Source of the DNA: Epiperipatus broadwayi
Lineage: Eukaryota > Onychophora > Udeonychophora > Euonychophora > Peripatidae
Direction: 5' to 3'
DNA length: 64,000 bases
Assembly (NCBI GenBank): GCA_028023455.1
Contig: JAQFVV010000021.1
Span: forward strand, 2,088,001 to 2,152,000
The position numbers and the translations under genes are program-made. The notes below the pieces were generated by a model, which did no database searches, was not told where the DNA came from, and was given only the letters and a program-made list of their open reading frames with translations. Positions 53,795 through 64,000 of the stretch are shown here, piece after piece (the stretch's first letter is position 1; every line of letters starts with the position of its first letter).

Positions 53795-54555
53795 CAGCTT
53801 TACTCTAGACATCAACTCATATCTATGGGCTAATTAATAATAGAACTGTTACGTCAGGAGACGCTTGTTGTGTTTTGTTGAAACAAAAGTAGAACTTTAA
53901 TATTTTTGATAGCATTTGTTAATATAAAATTAAAACTTTATTAATTTAATTCTAGTTTTAATTGATATTGCTATGTTATTAAATATTTAACCACCAGTAC
54001 TGGATAAGAAATTTAATTATAAACTTTGCTAAATAATTACGATGAAAATTATAATTGGATCGTTGTCATGTTAAAATTTTATTAATTAAATAATTGCTGT
54101 AACTTACCTATGAATTAAGGCTAATGATTATTAAAGAGTGATTTGAATCTGAAGTGTTTTTTTTTTAATTATTCTATATTTTATTTTTTCCTTTGTTAAT
54201 TCAAATTCTCTATTGAAATTTTTTTTTTTCTTAAGTTGATTAAAAAAGATTTTAAAGACATCCAACTGTGCTGCGATCACAAATTTCTGGACTCCCTTCT
54301 TACTAAAAAATTATTTATGATGATGTAATTGATTTTCATTCCACATTTTTCATCCAGGTTAATGGCTTGAAGTTGAATTGCTTACATAATACTTAGAATT
54401 ACCCTCTGCTGCTGTCTGACAAGAGAGAGCCACAAAGTATTTCATACATTAACCAATTATTTGATTGATAATCTTTTTACTTTAAGAAAAAAATTGAACT
54501 TTTTAAATGTTAGATTAGAATATATATTAAATCATGTACAGCAATTTACAATTAA
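53795..54555. other. AT-rich, no gene seen
   Basis: Nothing recognised. Confidence 0.5.
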
Positions 54556-54870
54556 ACTATTATATATAGGGTATATGAGCACAAACTTTTACATGATTCA
54601 CCCCTCTCCACTCTATCTCATAACACTTGAACACATATATGTCGAAAAGATAAATAATCACCAATATAGACATTTCATGCTAAGCCAACAATCATCAATT
54701 GGTCCAGATTATCATCTCTACCCATATAAACAATAAGTGCTCAAATATATATTAAGATAGCCAATCTTCATACTTTAATGTACAGGCTTTAATCCACTCC
54801 ACACTCCAACTCTTCAACCGTCCATCCAATTGAAAATCTGATGATGAAATGCTCAAAGGCCACCCTGAGG
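54556..54870 (-). mobile_element. RepA copy, minus strand
   Basis: Same limits as 51120-51432. The hammerhead region (54654-54715, minus) has UUGAUGA in place of CUGAUGA; the stems and GAAA are kept. Confidence 0.75.
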
Positions 54871-55140
54871 TTGAAATTTTCATCACACCCATGTTGACCT
54901 AAAATCCTCATGCCTAAAATTAAATTAAAAATTTAGAATCTGTTTTCCCTTTTAAGACAGACTTATCAAATACCATGCAACATAACAAAAAATAAATATA
55001 TATTAAACTACTATCTCACAATATCAATTCACATATACAGCACAACAAACCAAATAAGTACTTTATTATCTCCCCTTAATTCCAACTCACAATGTGAGTT
55101 GGAATTGTAGGAAGGTAGTATAGTAAATGATTTATTTTTT
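54871..55140. other. No gene seen
   Basis: ttccaactcacaatgtgagttggaa at 55079-55103 is a short palindrome. Confidence 0.45.
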
Positions 55141-55395
55141 GGATTATTTCCATTATCTAATATTAAAAACTGAAAATCTTTAGAAAAATATTAACCTTTA
55201 TTTTATCTTACCAAGTACATTCAACTGTTAATAGTAGCACACAGGCTAGTATTTTACACAGTATTTCGAGTGGATTATTTTCCCCACTTCTTCAAGTATT
55301 GCTATCCTCACCAGTGACAGTACTAGCATAAGAATTAAAACTGTACCTTTAGATTTTTAAATATTGAATTTTAAGTTAACGTTTTAATCAGCTGA
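55141..55395 (-). mobile_element. tRNA-derived SINE S, minus copy
   Basis: Same body as the copy at 45893, with a worn tRNA-like head. The hairpin motif is AGUGG with CCACU here instead of AGAGG with CCUCU, a compensatory change. Confidence 0.7.
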
Positions 55396-55690
55396 GCTAG
55401 GTTAGAACATTATCTTAAAATTCAATATTCAAAAATCTAAAGATCCAGGTTTGATTCCCATAACAATACTGCAACTGGTCAGACCAGTAACATCTAAGAA
55501 CGAGGACAATGCTAGAACTGTCCTCAGCCAGGCCACCGACACCAAAAAAGAAAGCACAATAATATTGAAAAGTTTGAATAATGTTTTCATTTGTCTAAAG
55601 ACATTTAACAATTAACATTAGATCATGGAAATAGTCCAACATAGTATTGCAATTACAAACTATCATTGCAAATATTCAAACGAATACTAA
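55396..55690 (+). mobile_element. tRNA-derived SINE S, plus copy
   Basis: Head-to-head with the previous copy. It begins ttagaacattatcttaaaa, has the B-box-like GGTTTGATTCCC, and a changed hairpin GAGGACA with TGTCCTC (55503-55526) in place of the usual motif. Confidence 0.7.
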
Positions 55691-58600
55691 TTGTATCAAC
55701 AATTCTTGTCCTGTGTGGTTCAATACAGAGACAAAGTGTCAAACTCATGAGAAAAAGTATCTACATTACTTTTATCTGTGTAAAGTAAAATAATCATAGT
55801 TTGGTCACCTAAAATGATATGGTCATGCTCAATCATGCATGACCTGACCCCAAAGTAACTCAGAAATTATTATTAGTGTCTATGTTTATTATATTATATT
55901 GAATGTAGTGGTCTCATTAAATTATTAATGTTAAACAGGTTTAGGCTCAGTAATTCTTGTGTAGGCCAGAAACTTGAAACTGTAACTGCTATAGCTCATT
56001 CAAATATTTTGCCTTGACTGGTTAGGTATTCAATAGTTTGAGGATTGAAACAACCCATCATTTAGATGCTCCAGTGTCATGTGACCTTCCCATCTTTTCA
56101 CATAATAATGGTAATGTATTTCAGAGTTTGAGGTTTTATTTTAAAGTCTTTTACCTAATGTTCAATAATAAAAAAAATTTTGAAATTTTTGGATTCAAAC
56201 TCAACCTATCATTTAGGTGTTTCAGTATTATATAATTCACATGACTAATTATTTGACTATTTTTTGTCCTATGTCACTAGCACCATTGTAAAATGATGTA
56301 TTCTACAATCAAAGATTCATTATATCACCCTGGGGCTTAGACATTTCATGATCTTTATAGGCACACTATGGCTAACCAAACAGTACTGCTTCATATAACT
56401 AAATACTTAATTATTTTTGTCCTAAGTTGACTATAGAGATAAATGTTCCTGGATCAATATTCAACTTCTCACTTTGATCCCATCAGACATCATGTGACAA
56501 CTTGAACAACAATCATTTAATTATTACAGTGCTAAAAAATTTTTTTTTAAAATTCTTAAATATTGGTTAACATTTGAAATCCTTAAATTTATATAAATTT
56601 TAGACCTTACTTTTAAGATATTTTGTTTTGAATCTTACACAAACTCAGATTTAAACAACATATCCAAGTTATATATCAAAACATGCTTAATCACATATAA
56701 CAATCTTGGTTCATCACATCGTACAAAAGAATATAAATTAATAATATAGCTTGTCATTCATTTCGAGTCACATAGATAATCAACAGCCCTATCTCAGAGA
56801 TGATCAACTCCATGTCTGGTGTTGATTAGTGCAGTGATAGAGTATCAGACTCGTGAGTGGAAGTTTCTGGATTAATTCCAGTTCTGACCCTTCTAGCAAT
56901 TCAACTTCTTATGAATTCTTGAGCAATAAAGTTATTCAATTAAATAATTAAACCAACAACCATTTGTTACTTTACAGCACTTCATCCCAAAACAGGGATT
57001 TTATCAGGTGTTTCTGAAATATAACATCAATGCTTCTCTCTCTATATACACATCTACATTATAAATTTTAATAGTGAAATCTTATAATAATAAATAAAGG
57101 GAATAATTGAGTGGTTTATTGTTTAGGACTGCATAAAAGGTCTGGGTATCGCAAAATACATAGCTGTGCGGCCATAGTCCTTGAGCTCTAAAATCTGCCT
57201 CTCTATAAGTAAATTGTCATTAAATGAACAATGTTGGTTTTTAGTTTTAAGCATAAACTATTGAGTTTTATCAAAAACTGTAACTTTTAATAAATGTTAC
57301 AAAGAAATCCAATTGTTAATCACTCTGTCTTTTGAGAACGCAGCGTTTAAACCACACGTTTATGTTGATTAGAAGAACAGAAAGCCTTTTTTAAAATAAA
57401 AAAAAAATCCTGCTGATACCTTTGTAAGAAGAAAATTAAATTCTGTGAGTGTAAAATTCTAATAGAGTTTGAATTGTTTTCAGCACTTGGATGGATTAGA
57501 TAATTCCTTAAAGATATTTCTTTTATTAACAAAATGTTTCCATTACTTTGAGATTACAGCAATTTGATTAATAAAACCTTGATTTTTAAGTAACAACAGA
57601 AAGAAGTTTTAAATAGTTTTAAAATAATTAGAAATAAATTATTCTGTTTTTTTTTTTTTTTGTAAAAAATGATGAAAATACCTTGCTTTCAAATTAAAAA
57701 TTATATGAAATCTATTACATCCTCTCTCACTGCATAAGGTAGATCTCTAAGAAATGATTCGTTTTAACACTAGATGGCACTGCCAATAGATTTTTATGAA
57801 TAGTAGAAAGAAGACCAGAATAAGTTGACAGGGAAGTGGAAGAAACATAAAGTTGAGGGGTGCCAGAACGGTAACATTTTAAATTTTTTTTTCTAATTAG
57901 GACCTTGTACAGTAATTAGTGATATAGTAAAAGCATATAAAACCAATCAAATAGCAGAAAATAAGCTGTTTTTTCTATTTCAGTAATGTCATCTATTGTA
58001 AGTTTGAGTAATTAGTAGATATTAGATAATCATATTTTACAAATCCGTATCCAGCTCTTTCATTAAATGGGGTAAAAAAATAAAATGTCTCATGGCTGAC
58101 ACAATGATTTGGTAATGTTAGATTGGTGATGGGTATTGGATATAGAAAAACAGATGAACTTATAATGACAGATTGAAAGAATGTTTATTTTGCCTTTACA
58201 GGCATCATGCACAGAAATTTCATCAAACAACATCCATTTTCTGTTCCATAACAATTTTCTATCGAGTCATTAAATTTCAATTGGATGGGAGCACTTATTT
58301 TTACCTGTTTGATATAAAACACTGTAAGATAAAAGTTTGTATACATTTATTATGATTTTATCCATGAAGAGTTTCTTCCTTCACACCACAATAGTATACT
58401 TTTTTATGTATTTAACTTACATGTGATTTGTCTTTTACATTTTCTTAAAATTTAAAACTTTAATTTTCCAAACAATGTTTTTGTTTATCCAAGTATTTTG
58501 ATGTTAATCAACTTTTCTTTAGCTTTACTTTTTCATACTTTGTAGTGTAAAATATCTGTGTTGAAGGGATGAAGGCTTCATATATTGAATGGAATGAGTG

Positions 58601-58797
58601 CTTCCATAGAAGAATTTAGTAAAAAAATTCAAAAGTTTTAACTAAAATTCAATTTTAAAAATTGACTAAAATGTGTTTACATTCAACCTCACAGAATCAA
58701 TCCAACAAGTTGCACATACAATAGTGTAGTAAGAACAATAAGTACATTAGTGTATATAATATAGATTGCTAAACATAAAAAAAGAAGAATGAACAAT
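55691..58797. other. AT-rich, no gene seen
   Basis: About 3 kb with short unsupported frames. actagatggcactg near 57770 and gtcatctattgtaagtttgag near 57988 are fragments of the old dispersed repeat also seen at 40.9, 48.1 and 50.1 kb. Confidence 0.45.
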
Positions 58798-58868
58798 TCA
58801 AACTCATTATTTTTTGTATGGAATTTTTACCAACAATTGTTTTTATATAAAAAAAATAATGAGTTTGA
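58798..58868. repeat. Inverted repeat, about 20-bp arms
   Basis: tcaaactcattatttttt and its complement flank about 30 bases. Confidence 0.75.
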
Positions 58869-58918
58869 CTATTACATTATTCATTGATTATAAGAATTCA
58901 AACAATGCTAAAATGTAA

Positions 58919-59032
58919 TTTTTTTTTCATATGTCATAGCATCGTCCGGGAGGCGAATTCGCAACAACCGTCTGCAACCAACTGCTTGCTTGTAAGGCAG
59001 CTGCGCTAACCTCTCAGCTAACAATGCTTGAC
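58919..59032 (-). mobile_element. Short tRNA-like SINE, copy 5
   Basis: Minus strand: gtcaagcattgttagctgag, GAGAGGTTAGCGC, B-box-like GCGAATTCGCCTCCC, ending in an A tail. A taaaat(g/t) match on both edges may be the target duplication. Confidence 0.78.
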
Positions 59033-60659
59033 TAAAATTATTTTTATAATTTAAAACAAAATCACTGACAATAAGAGGTCAAAAACTAGGTAACTTTGAA
59101 TGAATATTAATCTTCTTAATTCCTGTCTTTTTACCTCTTAAGTTCATATTCTGTTTATCTCCATTAGCATTAGAATTTTTACCAGCGTCCATATTGGATT
59201 CTGCTGTGAGTAATCTCAGTTTTAAATTTTGCTTTGCACACCTTTAATTATTTAAAATAATTGATACAATACTGTGGTATTTTAAAGCCAAGGTACTTAC
59301 TCCTTTGTTTGGACAAAAAAACAACCCACACTATAAGCTATATAAGTAATTTATTTTGAGTTTAGGAAGATGATCTACACTGCAGTTGTACTATAAACGC
59401 CACCAGCGCCACCAAAACTTTTTTTAGATTGACATTTAATATATGATATACTAATAATAATAAACTACTATTATCACTTTTTGCCTTAAGGCAGAGTAAA
59501 AATAAACAAAATGAATTTAAGTAACATGCCTAGATATGCTTCTTATCTATAATGATGTTACCAAACGGATTATCTCTCAGTACATCATATAATGTTCATG
59601 TGATGGAAGAAGTAAGTTGTGTTGCATTGCATGGACTTTTATAGCTTGGTTTAGCCACATTACCATTACATTAGAACATGTGTCCTTCTTCATATAGATA
59701 ATAGATATATGACCACTCTAAACATTATTGTGGTTATGTAATAGTATTAATAATGAAGACATTAGAACAAGATAAAGATTAGATACTACTCTTTTTGTTG
59801 CCAATGATTTTAAATCTTTTTTTTTGTGTGGAAATTTAAAGAATGACCTCTAGATAAAAAAAAAAGAACAACAACACAAATATCCTGAAAACTGAAATCA
59901 TTGATAGTGATGCAGTTGCTATGGTAATGGATTTATATCTTAGCATTAATTCGAATTGATGAAATATTTTTTATTATACTCAAAAAAAATTTTTTTCTTG
60001 TAATTATTATTTTTTAAAAAAGAAAAAAAAGAAGATTAAAAAATATTTTCAGTTTTTTTATCTTATATATTAATTCATCTTTTAAAAACTACCTTCGGCT
60101 TTTGAAAATCACGTGATACTTACCCATAATGTTGTTCATTAAAGATTTTTATCTAATGTAATTTATATTTTATGAATGGGCGGAAATAATAATAATTTTA
60201 TTCATTTCAATTCTTTATTGAATGCTCTGAGACTGCTTAATGATTATCGATAAAATTAAAAAAATATATATTTATGAATCAAAAATAGAATTTTAATCAT
60301 CATATAGCTTTAAGTAGTGAAAAAAATGTGAGGGTGGAAAATCTATATCTTCTCATTTTCTAGAATGTATTATTTAATAGAATGAAAATATCCGATTTAA
60401 TTATTTTCTTTTTCCTCTTCACCCGAAGAGTTTCAATTTTGTATCTTTTTTTTTTGTGTGTGTGTGGTTCAAAGGTTGCATTAATATCTATATATTTTTT
60501 TCTTTTCTTTTTAATAAAATAAATTGTTTTAGCATTAAATAAGTAAAGTATAAAGTTCAGAATTTATGTAACAAATTCATAATTTATGTAACAACTAACA
60601 TATATATATATCCATTCTCTATCTATGTACAAAAGTTAGTTGGTGCATAAAGATATAAT
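59033..60659. other. AT-rich, no gene seen
   Basis: Homopolymer-rich sequence; nothing recognised. Confidence 0.5.
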
Positions 60660-60823
60660 ATATCGAGAACAATAAATATCACATGATCACCATTTCTTAT
60701 GTTTGCTTATAACTGTTATTAAACAGGAAAAACTATCCATACAGTATTGCCACTCAGTGCAAGTCAGAATAATCAATGGATGCTAGAAAGCTTGTGCATA
60801 AAATCCCCATCTAGTGCCTACGC

Positions 60824-60882
60824 ATCCAATATCCCCAGACTAGTTTCTAGCTTATGGCATTTATCAGTGAGGAACCTTGGAT
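60824..60882 (-). ncRNA. RepB hammerhead, G8 changed
   Basis: Minus strand: outer AUCCA with UGGAU, inner UCCUCA with UGGGGA, core CUGAUAA, GAAAC, UA, GUC. The G8 to A change should abolish catalysis. Confidence 0.65.
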
Positions 60883-61041
60883 CTGAGAGCACTGCACCTA
60901 GATCTTAGGATCTAATGCACTTTAGCAGCCACCTTTTCAATTTAAGACTTATAGTTTTGTAGTTAAGTAGAGATAAAAGATGGCTGTTGGAGGGTTTCAT
61001 TAGATCCTAAGATCTAGGTGTAGTGCTTTCAGGCCCAAGGC

Positions 61042-61083
61042 TCTTCACTGATGAAAGCCACAAGCCAGAAACTAATCTGGGGA
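61042..61083 (+). ncRNA. Hammerhead ribozyme, RepB, core intact
   Basis: Inner stem UCUUCA with UGGGGA (G-U rich), CUGAUGA 61048-61054, GAAAC 61068-61072, then AUC in place of GUC, which removes one stem III pair. Stem II has an A-C mismatch. Confidence 0.65.
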
Positions 61084-61481
61084 TATTGGATGAGTAGGCA
61101 CTAGATGGGGATTTTATGCACAAGTATTCTGGCAACCATTGTATTATTCTGGCTTGCACTGAGTGACAATATTGTATGGAAAGTTTTGTCTGTTTTAATA
61201 ACAGTTATAAGCAAGCATAAGAAATGATGATCATGTGATGTTTATTGGCTTAAAAACAAACTAGCCTAATAGGCTAGTGGTGTCTATGGTTATTAAAGAT
61301 ACAAAGACACCAAAATGTGTAGGTACTGAACTGAGTTCAGACCTATCTGACTATATAACCTAATGAGCTTGGATTGAAAATATTATTGTGCTTTCAATTT
61401 AAGACTCATAGTTTTGCAGTTAAGTAGAGATAAAAGGTGGCTGCTGGAGAGATCTAGGTGCAGTGCTCTCACAGCCAAGGC

Positions 61482-61523
61482 TCCCCACTGATGAAGACCA
61501 CAAACCAGGAACTAGTCTGGGGA
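61482..61523 (+). ncRNA. RepB hammerhead, GAAA changed
   Basis: Inner stem UCCCCA with UGGGGA is fully Watson-Crick here, replacing the G-U pair of other copies. CUGAUGA 61488-61494 and GUC are intact, but GAAA is GGAA and stem II is mispaired. Confidence 0.6.
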
Positions 61524-61921
61524 TATTAGATGACTAGGCATTAGATGGGGATTTTATGCAAAAGCCTTCTGGCATTCATTGATTACTCTGGCTTGCACTG
61601 AGTGGCAATACTGTAGGGAGAGTTTTGCCTGTTTTAATATCGAGAACAAATAAGTAATATTGGTTTTAGAAGTGAGGTTTATGAATTATCACACCCAATT
61701 AAATATATCACTCCAATGAAAGTACTCTGAAAACAGGTATCATTGGAACTTGTTATTGTAATAGCTCATTAAAACGTATTACTACATATACATACTGAAA
61801 ATTTATTTAGGTTCAGTCAAAGATGTGTCTTGATTGCAAATTATTATTCTTTGCATTGTTCTCTACAAATGCATATTTTTCAATAGGAGTATTCCATTAG
61901 TAAACCAGGAAAGTTAAATAG

Positions 61922-62233
61922 TTGTTAAAACAGGCAATATTCACTATACGTATGCCACACAGAGCAAGTTAGAGTAATCAATGGATGCCAGGAGATTTGT
62001 GCATAAAATACCCATCTAATGCCTACTCATCCAATATCCCCAGACTAATTTGTGGCTTGTGGCCTTCATCATGAGGAGCCTTGGATCTGAGAGCACTGCA
62101 CCTAGATCAGATATAGCATCCATTGATTACTCTAGCTTGCTGTGTGTGGCATATGTATAGTGAGTATTGCCTGTTTTAACAACAGTTATACACAAGCATA
62201 AGAGGTGGTGGTCATGTGATGTTTATTGGCTTA
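61922..62233. mobile_element. RepB compact copy with 12-bp target duplication
   Basis: Flanked by aaagttaaatag (61910-61921 and 62234-62245). The ends form inverted arms of about 65 bp. A minus-strand hammerhead (62029-62086) has lost C3 but keeps outer and inner stem I, stem II GGC/GCC and GUC. Confidence 0.88.
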
Positions 62234-62245
62234 AAAGTTAAATAG

Positions 62246-62904
62246 TCTAAAACTTTCCTGGTAATTGTGCTATATATGAAAAGTCGATCAAAATTGTATA
62301 ATGCTTTCTTAGTAATAATAAAAAAATATTATTATTATAAATCTATATTTTTTGCTCCAAAATAATAAAGACAGAAAAAAAAAGGAAACTTAACTTATCT
62401 TTGAATAGATGGCAAAATTTATTCAAGACCTGCTCTTTATGAATGTTTAGGCCTGAGATGATTTAATTAACTCTTTAGAAACCCCCCCCCCTATTCATTA
62501 AGAAATTCTACAAAGAAAAAATGTACTTTTTATTTTCTAACTTATAGAGCAGGGGTGGCCAACGTTGGTGTTCATAAGACCTACTTTTTATTTTTTAAAT
62601 GTGTTGCGATCGACTTGTTATCATAGGCGTAGTCTAAGTGGAAGGAGGTGTCAAATACATTCTATTTTTGTATATCTACCTAGTAAAAAATAATTATTTA
62701 AAAGGCCAAAAAACTCATGTGGGGAGGAGGGATTAAAGTAACACAAGTAATTATAACCAATATTTATTAATTCAAATTAACTATCTTAAAGAAAGATAAA
62801 AATATTATTTTCAATAATGATAAGGCTTAGTGGACTTCACCTATCTAGAATTGAAAAAAAAAATTAGAACAAAAATAATAAAAAAAAACTTGGAAATCTT
62901 GACT
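62246..62904. other. AT-rich, no gene seen
   Basis: Nothing recognised. Confidence 0.5.
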
Positions 62905-63340
62905 TCATTTAGTGTTTTTCTGAAGGTTTGTGATGATGGTGTTCTAGCTGTATTTTTATATTGGACTATTTTCATCATCTAATATGTGTGTTGAATGTCT
63001 TTAGAAAAGTTTAATTTTAGTTAAGCATTCCAAATGCATTCAACTGTTAGTAATATCACAGAAAACAGGTTAGTATATGCACCAACTGTTAGTAATATCA
63101 CAGCAAACAAACGTTAATAATATCACAGCAAACAGGTTAGTATATGCACTAACTGTTAGTAATATCACAGCAAACAGGTTAGTATATGCACAACATTTTG
63201 AGAGGTATTTTTCTCCCCCCTTCTTCAGGTGTTGCTGGCCTGACCAGTGAAAGTACTAGCATGGTATTCGAACCTGGGTCCTTAGATTTTTGATTATTGA
63301 AATTTAAGGTAATGCTCTAACCAACTGAGACATCCTGCCA
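62905..63340 (-). mobile_element. tRNA-derived SINE S with internal tandem repeat
   Basis: Minus strand: A-box-like TCAGTTGGTTAGAGC (63314-63330 region), B box GGTTCGAATAC (63264-63274), the hairpin motif CUGAAGA...CCUCUC (63200-63228), then 3.5 copies of a 42-bp unit (caactgttagtaatatcaca, 63041-63191) and the common tail. Confidence 0.8.
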
Positions 63341-63455
63341 AAGGCAACAGTATGTAGTAATTTCATATACTTATCTATGAGGTTCCTCCTGATTTCTCCA
63401 CTTCTTCCTCAGAGCAAAGTTGATTAGTGGTTTCCATACATTATGTATAGTCACA

Positions 63456-64000
63456 CTAGGTTGGCTTATGGGATTTTTTTTCCATTGTCATGTGAGCAGC
63501 TTCTTTAAATTTTCTTCTTTGTACCCTTTCTTCTTTATCCAATATTTTTGTATTTTCCCAATCGAACATATGTTCATTGGTCCATACATGGTCTGCTACT
63601 TTAGATACATCTGTTTTCTGTCTTCTAATCATCAGTTTATGTTTTTGCAAGCGCTTTTGAATGGGACAGTTGGTCTCACCAATATATGTTCTTCCACATT
63701 CACATGATATTTCATAGATGCAGTTTTTTCTTTGCAGCATTTCAAGTTTAGGCTTTGTTGATGGTAGAATTCCTCGTAGTGTGGTATGGCTCTGGAAAGC
63801 TGTTCTGATGTTATACTGATTGCAGATTTTCCTTAATTTGTCTATTTTTGGAATGTATGGATACACTACAGTACCAGTAATTGTCTTTTCTCTTGATGGT
63901 TCTTTTTGTTGTCTATTTAATGGTTCCTTAATAACAGCTGATGCATAACCATTTTTCTTAAGAGTTTGTTCTATATAGATCTTTTCTTTTTCCAAATCAC
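63456..64000 (-). CDS. Penelope-like retroelement C-terminus, GIY-YIG endonuclease
   Basis: The open frame enters from beyond the right edge and stops at 63456-63458. In numbering from the Met at 63995, residues 45-50 (YPYIPK) and 63-80 (IRTAFQSHTTLRGILPST) match the linker that follows the RT domain in Penelope-like elements. Residues 93-120 carry the GIY-YIG nuclease: IYEI, then CECG (C98, C100), then YIGET (104-108) and the Arg of QKRLQKH. HVWTNEH (137-142) is the downstream His-containing motif. The tail is cut shortly after WENTKILDKEERV, about 50 residues earlier than the homologous frame at 52698. The RT domain would lie to the right of the window. The Met is probably internal. Confidence 0.85.
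   Translation of the reverse strand, partial: DLEKEKIYIEQTLKKNGYASAVIKEPLNRQQKEPSREKTITGTVVYPYIPKIDKLRKICNQYNIRTAFQSHTTLRGILPSTKPKLEMLQRKNCIYEISCECGRTYIGETNCPIQKRLQKHKLMIRRQKTDVSKVADHVWTNEHMFDWENTKILDKEERVQRRKFKEAAHMTMEKKSHKPT

Larger units (their letters stand above)
60673..61636 (+). mobile_element. RepB multimer with target duplication
   Basis: A 964-bp insertion flanked by atatcgagaacaa (60660-60672 and 61637-61649). It holds an inverted partial unit (to about 60945) and then two plus units. The two direct HHR cores are 440 bp apart (61048 and 61488). The inverted head plus direct tandem resembles the irregular terminal-repeat layout known for Penelope-like elements. Confidence 0.88.

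Overview
The window looks like intergenic or intronic DNA of a large, strongly AT-rich animal genome. The evidence is long AT, ATT and GATA microsatellites, target-primed (RTE-like) LINE remnants, Penelope-like element (PLE) remnants with a GIY-YIG nuclease domain, tRNA-derived SINEs, no bacterial-style gene packing, and no intact host protein-coding gene. A lophotrochozoan such as a cephalopod would fit, but that is inference. Almost every long open frame is either low-complexity repeat or a retrotransposon fragment.

Layout. 1-3.45 kb: a nearly complete but frameshifted RTE-like LINE (AP endonuclease plus reverse transcriptase) between two copies of a 17-bp sequence. 3.8-8.4 kb: the first copies of two dispersed families, here called RepA and RepB. 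8.4-15 kb: AT-rich sequence with a CATA microsatellite and one copy each of RepA, RepB and a short tRNA-SINE. 15-16 kb: a 100-bp-arm inverted repeat, a hammerhead-like motif and a divergent 110-bp repeat. 16-30 kb: mostly featureless AT-rich DNA with long microsatellites and a minisatellite. 30.6-34.2 kb: the richest cluster, with two RepC hammerheads and a RepA tandem array. 35.1-36.4 kb: an antisense LINE fragment interrupted by a small RepB insertion. 39-43 kb: a 148-bp tandem repeat, a RepB element with an apparently intact hammerhead, and a 500-N gap inside a RepA copy. 45.9-47 kb: head-to-head tRNA-SINEs interrupted by a composite foldback insertion. 49-59 kb: more RepA, tRNA-SINE and PLE debris. 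60.6-64 kb: a 964-bp RepB multimer, a compact RepB copy, a tRNA-SINE, and the C-terminal end of a PLE open reading frame that runs off the right edge.

The main discovery is that RepA, RepB and RepC each carry a recognisable type I hammerhead ribozyme (HHR): CUGANGA core, stem II, GAAA, very short stem III, UH cleavage site, and a stem I split into an inner and an outer helix by an internal loop. Stems differ between copies but often keep pairing, which is covariation. RepA and RepB occur as direct tandem units of about 430-470 bp with one HHR per unit, preceded by an inverted copy, and four RepB insertions have 11-13 bp target-site duplications. This matches what is known of PLE-associated hammerheads and animal retrozymes (non-autonomous elements propagating through self-cleaved, circularised RNA). 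PLE protein remnants in the same window give a plausible mobilising partner. The class is known; these families and their architecture may not be described. All calls come from reading the sequence by eye, with no database search or folding program.
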